Source of the DNA: an uncultured Victivallis sp.
GTDB taxonomy: Bacteria > Verrucomicrobiota > Lentisphaeria > Victivallales > Victivallaceae
DNA: 64,000 bases
Direction of reading: 5' to 3'
NCBI RefSeq assembly: GCF_944391105.1
Contig: NZ_CALXSK010000009.1
Coordinates: 1-64,000 of the forward strand
A program made the translations under genes and the position numbers. The notes beneath the pieces were generated by a model. The model was given only the letters and a program-made list of their open reading frames with translations. It was not told the origin of the DNA and made no database searches. The number at the start of each line of letters is the position of its first letter. Positions within the stretch are counted from its first letter, which is position 1. Shown piece after piece: positions 25,387-32,373 of this stretch.

Positions 25387-28300
25387 CTATTTGCGTCTGG
25401 ACAGTTCGTACAGGAAACCGGACCCGTCCGGCGAAAAGACCCGGGCGGGGAATCGGATCGTTCCTTTTCCGGAACGGGAGAACGGAACTTTTCCCAGACG
25501 TCTGCCGGAGGAATCGACGCGATAGAGTTCGAATTCCGCGTCGGAGGACACGCCGCACTCGATTTCCGCTTCTCCCCGTTCTGCGAGGAAACGGCCTTTG
25601 CTGAATTGTTCCAGGCGGGTTCCGGCGGCGTTTCCGAACTTCAATTTTTCAACCTGCGTATCGGTCAGGTGGAGCAGCAGGATTCGATCGGATTGATCCA
25701 GCGGCGTTCCGGTAGTGGAGATTGCCGCGAAGACGCCGCGCCCGACGTGGTTCCGTACCTGAAGAAAATCACCCCGGCCTGTACTTTCAGCGGGCAGGAT
25801 CACCGCTTCACAGGTCGGCGAGACGACCCGGAACGTGCCTTTTTCTGCATTCAGTTCGATCTGACCGGTGGCGGAGCGATACCGTTTCCGATCCAAATCG
25901 AACAGGTTGCCGGAGATCACTCCGGCCCGGGCCATCGAATCCAGTACGCCGAACGATTGTTCTCCGCCAATGGGGAAGGTCGGGAGAGTTTTCGGAAATG
26001 CGGCCGGGGAGGCCCCCGCCAGTTTCAGCCAGCCCGCATACCGCGACGCATCCGGAGCCGTTCCGGGAGGCACGACCAGGGAGCCGATTCTGACGAGCAA
26101 CCCGAGCCTGATAAGATCTCCGGCCGGCATCGCCGAAAACGGCGCGTGCCCATTCGCATCCAGCAGGAGGGCTAGACAGATCGGAGCTGGTCGCACCCCG
26201 CGGTCCAGGAAAAGACGGATTCCGATCAGCTGGGAAAGATATTTGACCGGATCCTGCGCCGAAGCGAAGAAGTCGCCTTCCCCGGTTGTTTCCCCTTCCA
26301 GCTGCCGGGGATGATGGGTGTAGACGAAGTGAAAGAGTCCGTCCCAATCCTGCAGTGCGGCATATGCTCCGGTCAAAACCGGTCCCTCGGCCCGGAAACG
26401 ATTCGGCGCGGGGAAGTCGAACTCGGTCACCATCATCGGCCGGTCGAGCAGACGCGACAGCATCAGCCGCGCGGGGGATTCCGCTTCGCTCCGGATCACG
26501 GACTGATTTCGCAGCCGGGAAGGGGGATTCCAGCGGTTGACTCCCACATAGACCGGATGATCCCAGTATTTGTGAATATCCACATAGTCGTATGCCGCCC
26601 GCAGAACCGTCGTGCGCAGGGCTGTGGTTGCATTTTGGTCGTTGAGCGGGATCGTTACTCCGAGCTCTCGCACAAATTGCTCCAGATCACGGTAGGATTC
26701 CTCATAGATTTCCGTGAGGAAGTCGGCATAGACCGGATTGTCCGCTGAAGCGGGACTTTCCGGCAGCGAGTGTTCTTTCAGCCATTCTGCGAACAGTTTC
26801 CGATACAATGCGACGCTTTCCGGAGCATGGGTCCAGGTGCGATATACGTCGTTTTCATTGATGAGGGAGAGCGAGAAGAGAACCGGATCGTCTTTCAACG
26901 CGAGGCCCGTGTAGGGATTGACATGCGTGAGCCACGCCCGGGAGAACTCTTTCAGATTTTCGCGGGCGGATTTCAGAACGCAGACCAGCGCCTTGTAGCC
27001 GCCGAGTTGAAACTGTTTTCCCGGGAACTCCGGAATTTCCCCCGGTTCCGTCTGCCGGACGACGTAGAGGTCCGTGGAAATGTAGATTCCTCTCTCCTTG
27101 AGGCAGGCAATGAAATATTCCAGCCGGTCCAGCCGGTCCGGGTCGAGAACGGTGGAGGTTCCGTTCTCATGCCGCACGAGCAGATGATCGTGGTTGTGGA
27201 TTCGGACGGCATTGTATCCTGCCGCCGCGATCCGGTCGGCGATCTTCTCCGCCTGTTTCTTGTCGAGGAACAGCGCGTTGCCTCCCAGATTCGTTCCGTA
27301 GAAGCGGATCGGTTCATCCGGACGGTCCCGGAATACGAATTTCCCGTTGCGGACCATGATCGGTCCGTATTTCCCCGCGGGCGCATCGAGGGTATTCGAG
27401 AAATCGAGAACGGAGCCTGGCAGAACGTCTCGTTTGTAGAGGATCGGTTTCCACTCCGTCCCTTCGGTGATGAACACCGGGATGTCTTTGCCGCGCGGCG
27501 GGCACGCATCGTGGAGAGATGCCGCGACAATCCCCCAGACCGACCGCCCCAGAGCTTCAAAGCTCAGGCTTTGAACCGGTTTGGAGTCGATCGGAAAGCT
27601 CGAGCGGTACAGGCCCACCAGAGAACTGGGATTTTCCCCTGTCCATGCCACCGTGCCGTTCGGACAATTCTGCGGCATCCACCAGTTGTCGACATCCCTT
27701 CCGCCGCAGACCGTGATCCGGGTCGATGTTCCGTCGGTGTAGGAAATCTGAACGGTTCCGATCGGTTTTTTCTCCGGCCATGCGAGCGCGTGGAGCAGAG
27801 AAAGGTATTTTCCGGAAGGTTGTTCAGGCTGTTCGATCTCCACCGGTCCGGAGTGGCCGGGACGATTGCCGCCCAGCACCAGGCAGGTTTTGCGATTGTT
27901 CTCTTTCGGGTCGACGATGGAAAATTCGATTCCGTCGAACCTCTGTTTTCCGGTCGGAAGCAGCCTGAGATCGTTCTCTGCTCCCTGATCGGTCCAGCCG
28001 CCGACGCCGTCTTCCGCCTGCTGATCGCGAAATTCCCGGTTGAATCCGGCCCGCAGGTCCAGCGGCTTGCTCCGGTAGGGGATTTGCGAGATGATCAGCG
28101 ACAGGCGGGCCTGTTGCAGTTCCCCTTCGGACGGCGTAAACAGAATGCGGAGCGAATAACCGGGAAACTTCCATTTGCTGTTATCCTGCAGGTGCAGTTC
28201 GAAATCCCCTCGGAAACGCAGCAGGCTCTCCTTCAGCGGAATGATCAGTTCGGTCGCTTTTCCCCGGTACAGAAGAATTTTCCCGCTTCTGGACGCATTC

Positions 28301-28719
28301 TCCGGCAGTTGAACGGCGCTGCTGTTGACCTGCAGCGTTTCGCCGTCGAACAAGGCGTTCGGCAGCGTTGCTTCGAGCATGACCCGGGCTGTTTGAACCG
28401 GGCGGGGGAAATTCAGTTCCGCCTGAAGATCCCATTCGGTTTCCGATTTTCGCCGAAATGTTTCCTGCAGAATCCCTTCCGCCTGATCCGGAAGCGGGAA
28501 GCGGGTTTCGCAGCGGTATTCCGTCGCACCGGAATCTTTCGTCACCTGCCCGGGCAGGCTGCTCTGGGAAACGGTCTGTTTCCAGCCGGGAGTGACGCAA
28601 CTGACCGAAAAACGGAGCGAATCAGCCTGAATGCATCCGTTCGAATCCATCTCCAGAGCCTGCGCATGAAATAACATCCCGGCAAAGGCAAGCATCCAGA
28701 CGCAACTGATTTTTTTCAT
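25387..28719 (-). CDS. Large exported glycoside hydrolase-like protein with GH5-like barrel
   Basis: This 1110-residue protein has a signal peptide (CVWMLAFAGMLFHAQALEM). Residues up to about 440 are beta-rich and look like binding or sandwich domains. A TIM barrel starts near residue 465 (IRFYGTNLGGNALF; AAGYNAVRIHNHDHLL) with SLINENDVYRTW near 621 as the likely acid/base Glu and MMVTEFDFPAPNRF near 765 as the likely nucleophile Glu. A C-terminal beta-sandwich follows. This points to clan GH-A, GH5-like, but the spacing and flanking residues fit no family I know well. The ATG at 28719 follows AAAGGATGG. It shares an operon with the pseudopilin-like protein at 28734 and ends at a strong terminator. 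Confidence 0.65.
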   Translation of the reverse strand: MKKISCVWMLAFAGMLFHAQALEMDSNGCIQADSLRFSVSCVTPGWKQTVSQSSLPGQVTKDSGATEYRCETRFPLPDQAEGILQETFRRKSETEWDLQAELNFPRPVQTARVMLEATLPNALFDGETLQVNSSAVQLPENASRSGKILLYRGKATELIIPLKESLLRFRGDFELHLQDNSKWKFPGYSLRILFTPSEGELQQARLSLIISQIPYRSKPLDLRAGFNREFRDQQAEDGVGGWTDQGAENDLRLLPTGKQRFDGIEFSIVDPKENNRKTCLVLGGNRPGHSGPVEIEQPEQPSGKYLSLLHALAWPEKKPIGTVQISYTDGTSTRITVCGGRDVDNWWMPQNCPNGTVAWTGENPSSLVGLYRSSFPIDSKPVQSLSFEALGRSVWGIVAASLHDACPPRGKDIPVFITEGTEWKPILYKRDVLPGSVLDFSNTLDAPAGKYGPIMVRNGKFVFRDRPDEPIRFYGTNLGGNALFLDKKQAEKIADRIAAAGYNAVRIHNHDHLLVRHENGTSTVLDPDRLDRLEYFIACLKERGIYISTDLYVVRQTEPGEIPEFPGKQFQLGGYKALVCVLKSARENLKEFSRAWLTHVNPYTGLALKDDPVLFSLSLINENDVYRTWTHAPESVALYRKLFAEWLKEHSLPESPASADNPVYADFLTEIYEESYRDLEQFVRELGVTIPLNDQNATTALRTTVLRAAYDYVDIHKYWDHPVYVGVNRWNPPSRLRNQSVIRSEAESPARLMLSRLLDRPMMVTEFDFPAPNRFRAEGPVLTGAYAALQDWDGLFHFVYTHHPRQLEGETTGEGDFFASAQDPVKYLSQLIGIRLFLDRGVRPAPICLALLLDANGHAPFSAMPAGDLIRLGLLVRIGSLVVPPGTAPDASRYAGWLKLAGASPAAFPKTLPTFPIGGEQSFGVLDSMARAGVISGNLFDLDRKRYRSATGQIELNAEKGTFRVVSPTCEAVILPAESTGRGDFLQVRNHVGRGVFAAISTTGTPLDQSDRILLLHLTDTQVEKLKFGNAAGTRLEQFSKGRFLAERGEAEIECGVSSDAEFELYRVDSSGRRLGKVPFSRSGKGTIRFPARVFSPDGSGFLYELSRRK

Positions 28720-28733
28720 AAACGATCCATCCT

Positions 28734-29474
28734 TTACAGTATTTTGATTCCGTTCATATCGCGGATGTAGTTGCTTCCCCATTGCAGCTGTCGGCGCAGG
28801 TCGTTGTAAGACATGCTTTTCACCGAACCGCTGAGATTGAGCATGTTGCATCGGTTCTGATGGCGCAGAATGATGCTGCAGTCCTCCCGTGGAAGAGCGA
28901 AATTCTGAATCTGGTCTTTCCCGGACTTGGTGGCGCTGCTGCCGGAATAGATACTGTCGACCAGCAGAATGGTGTTTTCCAGCGATCCCCGGGCGATATA
29001 GGGCCGGTTGGTGTTCAGAGCCGCCTGAATCCGGGAACGCTTGATCGCCAGTTGCGCCGCCCATGCTTCCAGGATGCAGACGTTCATACCGTAAACCTGC
29101 GCCGATATGGACACTCCGGATTCCGACTCCGGCATGACCGGCATGGAGGGACAGCGCAGCAGTTGATACCGTTTATCGTACTCCTTGTTCGTATTCTTTT
29201 CACCGGCGAAGTCGGAAATATACCATGCCCAGCTCTTTCCGGATTGGATCGGCGCCGGGTAATAGTCGTCGGAATCGTTGGCGTACATGTCGAAAAAGAG
29301 GCCGCACTGCTTCAGATTGTTCGTGCATGAGATGCTTTTGGCCCGTTCCCGCGACTGGTTCAGTGCCGGGAGCAGCATTGCCGCAAGGATCGCAATAATC
29401 GCAATTACAACCAGCAATTCAATCAATGTAAAATTTGAATGCGGCAGTTTTCGGTTGTGAAAAAGAGTTATCAT
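28734..29474 (-). CDS. Pseudopilin-like exported protein (N-terminal methylation domain, altered H-X9-DG)
   Basis: This 246-residue protein has [18 protein letters not shown] after 13 residues, then [19 protein letters not shown]. The residue before Phe is Asn, not Gly. The usual H-X9-DG motif is changed to H-X9-SG ([12 protein letters not shown]). It lies 14 bases upstream of the 1110-residue glycosidase on the minus strand and diverges from an AraC-type regulator gene. The ATG at 29474 follows a GGAAGGAG box. A palindrome at 29527-29540 lies between its promoter and its start. Confidence 0.82.
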   Translation of the reverse strand: MITLFHNRKLPHSNFTLIELLVVIAIIAILAAMLLPALNQSRERAKSISCTNNLKQCGLFFDMYANDSDDYYPAPIQSGKSWAWYISDFAGEKNTNKEYDKRYQLLRCPSMPVMPESESGVSISAQVYGMNVCILEAWAAQLAIKRSRIQAALNTNRPYIARGSLENTILLVDSIYSGSSATKSGKDQIQNFALPREDCSIILRHQNRCNMLNLSGSVKSMSYNDLRRQLQWGSNYIRDMNGIKIL

Positions 29475-29526
29475 GATCTTCCGCTCCTTCCCCGGCTGTT
29501 TTTGCGAGTTTGTTTTCTCATTGTAT

Positions 29527-29540
29527 TTGCAAATTTGCAA
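29527..29540. promoter_or_regulatory. 14-bp perfect palindrome between divergent AraC and pseudopilin genes
   Basis: TTGCAAATTTGCAA is a perfect palindrome. It lies just downstream of the minus-strand -10 box at 29551-29556, within the expected early transcribed region, where bound protein would act as a roadblock or looping site. AraC-family sites are usually direct repeats, so a different regulator is possible. Confidence 0.45.
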
Positions 29541-29550
29541 CAACATGTAT

Positions 29551-29579
29551 ATTATACAGGAAAAACACGATTAGAACAA
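29551..29579 (-). promoter_or_regulatory. Promoter of pseudopilin-glycosidase operon
   Basis: On the minus strand: TTGTTC (29574-29579), a 17-bp spacer, TATAAT (29551-29556). The weak -35 suits an activator-dependent promoter; the divergent AraC-type gene is the candidate activator. Confidence 0.55.
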
Positions 29580-29609
29580 TGTGAAAACAGTTAAAAAACT
29601 TGCGATTTT

Positions 29610-30449
29610 ATGAATTTCTTGGATGATCCGTATCTCTTTTCCCAGGAGACCGACTACGCGAATCTGCTTTCTGTGAAACTCTATGAATATTCCCGGGCGG
29701 ATTTTGACCGCTGTTCCGTAAATACTTACGCATTCAATCGAATTTTTGCGGTTTATTCTTCGACCGGGCCGGTTTCCACCGTGGGGTCACCGATGTTCGG
29801 CGGCGAGTTGCCGATGGAGCCGGGGAGTCTCTTTTTCTTCAGTGCGGGAGTTCCGGTTTCGTTCCACTTCCGGCACGGAACCTGTTTTTACGCATTCCAT
29901 TACAATCTGCAGCTGCTTCCGTTTTCCGAGATCTTTCTGAGTTTTGCGCATATGGAGCGGAGAATGGCTCCCGAGATCATCCGGGAGTTGGACCGGATCA
30001 GCAGTCTTCCGGTTGACGGAATTCAGCGGGCGTGCAAGATCAAGGGGATGCTTTTTCAGATCACGGCGGATTTTCTTCCCCGCAACCTGATAACGTTTCA
30101 GAACGCCATTACTTCGCGGTATCGCAAGATGCTGGATTATATTGAGCGGAACATTCATGCGAAAATCACCATTGACGAACTGGCGGAAGTCGCGGGAATG
30201 CATCGCAGCACGTTGTCGCGTTCCTTTTCGCAGGATACCGGCATCACCTTGAAGAAATACCTTTCGCATCAGCTGCAGCTTCGGGCTGCGCTGCTGTTGC
30301 GCGAGTCAAAACTGTCGATCAAGGAAATTGCCCGGCGGTTGAACTTCAACGACGAGTATTATTTTTCCCATTTTTTCAAGCGGGAAAGCGGAGTCTCCCC
30401 CCGGGAGTTTCGCCAGCAGATCTTTGAAGTGGCCGCCCGAAACCGGTGA
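29610..30449 (+). CDS. AraC family transcriptional regulator
   Basis: This 279-residue protein has an N-terminal cupin-like sensing domain (GPVSTVGSPMFGGELPMEPGSLFFF-type beta strands, about residues 20-110). The C-terminal double helix-turn-helix covers about 180-275: MLDYIERNIHAKITIDELAE, MHRSTLSRSF, the second HTH IKEIARRLNFNDEYYFSHFF, and KRESGVSPREFR. AraC regulators with this build respond to sugars and usually activate the divergent operon, here the pseudopilin and 1110-residue glycosidase genes. No ribosome site is obvious before the ATG at 29610. It converges on the TadA-GNAT gene. Confidence 0.9.
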   Translation: MNFLDDPYLFSQETDYANLLSVKLYEYSRADFDRCSVNTYAFNRIFAVYSSTGPVSTVGSPMFGGELPMEPGSLFFFSAGVPVSFHFRHGTCFYAFHYNLQLLPFSEIFLSFAHMERRMAPEIIRELDRISSLPVDGIQRACKIKGMLFQITADFLPRNLITFQNAITSRYRKMLDYIERNIHAKITIDELAEVAGMHRSTLSRSFSQDTGITLKKYLSHQLQLRAALLLRESKLSIKEIARRLNFNDEYYFSHFFKRESGVSPREFRQQIFEVAARNR

Positions 30450-30481
30450 ATTCGGAATGGGGGGGGGACCTTCCGCCGGAG

Positions 30482-31783
30482 TCAGGTGCGGTCGAATTCG
30501 GGGATGAGAAAGTGCCCGGGGAGGGGCCAGTCGCCGCGTATGAAGAGGTGCCAGGGGACGGAGGATACCTCCCAGCGGAAGTCGATTCCAAGCCGGTCGG
30601 GACAGAAGCCGAACTCCACACGCCGGATTCCGGTGAACGGCAGCAATGATGCGAGTTTCTCCCAGCGGACGGGCCGGTCGGCGAGGAGTTCGTGCAGTTT
30701 CAGCGTATCTCCGCATGCCTCCGCCGCGATCGCAATTCCGGGCGCGAGGCGATAGAGCCGGTCGGCGAAATCCCCGTACAGGTGAAAGCAGCGGAGTTCG
30801 AAGTCGTTGTTGACTGAGAAGATCGAGGAGGGCAGCCGCCGGATCGAGGCGAGTTCCCGCAGTTCATCCGGCGCGGCCTTGACGGGACGGCATTCTGGAT
30901 TGTCGACCGCAACGTCCGCGACCGGCAAGTGCATCGTTCTCGGTTCGAAACCGAATTTCGGATAGAAATCGAGCACATTCCCGTTTGCAAAGAGGAAAAC
31001 CGGCGTCCCGGAATAACGGCGCAGAATTCCGTCGAGCAGTCTCCGCACATGCCCTTTCCCGCGTTCGGGCGGAGTGCAGGCGATGCCGTTGAGTTGAATC
31101 GCGCGGAGCTCTTTGCCGCCCACGCGGAGATTCAGGCGCGAAAGCCCGGCATGTGCAATCATGCGCGGACCGTCAAAGAGGGCGTAACTCTCGTATTTTT
31201 CGTTCCACATTCCGAGCCGGAACCAGAAGTCGAGATCGAAGTCGAACACTTCGCGCAGCAGAACCTTCTGGGCTGCGGCAAATTCCGGGTCGTAGTGATT
31301 CCGCATCTGGACGGGCCGCTGTTTGTGTTTCGCGCGTGCTTCACGGAAAAAGCCAGCAAGCAGCGCCGCCGCCGCTTCCGCACAGACCCCGCCGGTAACT
31401 TGCGGATGGAACAGGGCTCCGGGATGACCGGGGATCCCGAATACGGAACAGCCGCCGAAGCGGGGATCGGCAACACCGTAGACGATCCGGCGCACGCGGG
31501 CATTCACAAGCGCACCCGCACACATCGGACACGGTTCCTTGGTCACATAGACGGTCACATCCTCCATGCGCCAGTCTCCGCGGAGCGTTTCAAGCTCCCG
31601 CAGCAGTTCGAGTTCGGCATGGGCGGAGGAGCTTTGTTTCTCCTCGACCCGGTTGCGGGCGCGGGCGACCGCTCTCCCTGCGACGACGGCGACCGCGCCG
31701 ACCGGAGTCTCCCCCGCGGCTGCGGCCTCCCGTGCGCAATTCAGGGCAAGGAGCATGAAGTCAGTATCGGCGGAATCGGTCAT
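30482..31783 (-). CDS. TadA-like deaminase fused to GNAT acetyltransferase
   Basis: This 433-residue protein begins with a cytidine-deaminase-fold domain (residues 1-150) carrying the zinc motifs HAE (55-57) and PCPMC (84-88), plus the TadA-like opening FMLLALNCAREAAAAGETPVGAV. It resembles the A34 tRNA deaminase, though the usual DPTAHAE context reads SSSAHAE. Residues about 155-310 look like a GNAT domain (acceptor loop CTPPERGKGHVRRLLDGIL; FYPKFGFEPR). The last 120 residues resemble the C-terminal part of Eis-like or other GNAT proteins. One reading frame covers all parts. It follows the lipoprotein gene by four bases. It may supply tRNA inosine while acetylating an unknown target. Confidence 0.75.
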   Translation of the reverse strand: MTDSADTDFMLLALNCAREAAAAGETPVGAVAVVAGRAVARARNRVEEKQSSSAHAELELLRELETLRGDWRMEDVTVYVTKEPCPMCAGALVNARVRRIVYGVADPRFGGCSVFGIPGHPGALFHPQVTGGVCAEAAAALLAGFFREARAKHKQRPVQMRNHYDPEFAAAQKVLLREVFDFDLDFWFRLGMWNEKYESYALFDGPRMIAHAGLSRLNLRVGGKELRAIQLNGIACTPPERGKGHVRRLLDGILRRYSGTPVFLFANGNVLDFYPKFGFEPRTMHLPVADVAVDNPECRPVKAAPDELRELASIRRLPSSIFSVNNDFELRCFHLYGDFADRLYRLAPGIAIAAEACGDTLKLHELLADRPVRWEKLASLLPFTGIRRVEFGFCPDRLGIDFRWEVSSVPWHLFIRGDWPLPGHFLIPEFDRT

Positions 31784-31787
31784 CAGC

Positions 31788-32174
31788 TTACTTTTCGATC
31801 ACATCCGCACGCAGTACAACAGTCATGTAGAGCGCAAAGACCAGTCGGACATAGTGGTCGCCGTACTGATAGTTGAAGGTGATGGTACGGTCGGGGCGGT
31901 CGGTCGCATCCGGCACGCCGTCGCCGTAGTAGAGCAGATCGTTGATGGTTTTCGCCTCCCGCGTAAAGGTGAAGTCGACCTTCCGGATGAGACTTTTGAT
32001 CGCGTCGTACTTCTCCTTGCTGTTCGGGGAGAGGTCGGGATTTTTCAGAATCGCGATCTCCTCCGGAAAGAGCTTCGGAACCTCGAGGTCTTCGGAGGGG
32101 AGACGTTTGGTCGCGCAGCCGGCAAGAAGCGCGCAGGCGGCTCCGGCAAGAAGAAAGCGGGAGAAAATTTTCAT
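31788..32174 (-). CDS. Small lipoprotein of unknown function
   Basis: The 128-residue protein has a lipoprotein signal (FLLAGAACALLAGC), so Cys18 or so would be lipidated. The mature part is charged, with KYDAIKSLIRKVDFTFTREAKTINDLLYYGDG and a beta-rich end that may form a small alpha/beta domain. I recognise no family. The ATG at 32174 follows AAAGGAAC. It is the upstream gene of a two-gene operon with the TadA-GNAT fusion and diverges from the tRNA gene. Confidence 0.7.
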   Translation of the reverse strand: MKIFSRFLLAGAACALLAGCATKRLPSEDLEVPKLFPEEIAILKNPDLSPNSKEKYDAIKSLIRKVDFTFTREAKTINDLLYYGDGVPDATDRPDRTITFNYQYGDHYVRLVFALYMTVVLRADVIEK

Positions 32175-32192
32175 ACTTGTTCCTTTTTCGAT

Positions 32193-32220
32193 TTGCATTT
32201 CCGTAAAAAGCGGTTATATT
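32193..32220 (+). promoter_or_regulatory. Promoter of tRNA-Gly
   Basis: TTGCAT (32193-32198), a 16-bp spacer, TATATT (32215-32220), 20 bases before the mature tRNA 5' end. Confidence 0.5.
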
Positions 32221-32239
32221 CTATCTCATACTTCGGATT

Positions 32240-32313
32240 GCGGGTGTAGCAAAACGGTCATGCTCCAGCTTCCCAAGCTGGCGACGCCGGTTCGACTCCG
32301 GTCACCCGCTCCA
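32240..32313 (+). tRNA. tRNA-Gly (anticodon CCC)
   Basis: A complete cloverleaf: acceptor GCGGGTG (32240-32246) pairs with CACCCGC (32303-32309), discriminator T, and CCA is encoded at 32311-32313. The anticodon stem CCAGC/GCTGG encloses loop TTCCCAA with anticodon CCC at 32272-32274, reading GGG codons. The T arm carries the GGTTCGACTCC form. A run of seven T residues follows CCA and may help termination, although no separate hairpin is present. Confidence 0.95.
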
Positions 32314-32373
32314 TTTTTTTGCCTTCGTCATGCCTTTAGTATACACGTTTGAACGGCGGATTGCAAGGGGAAC

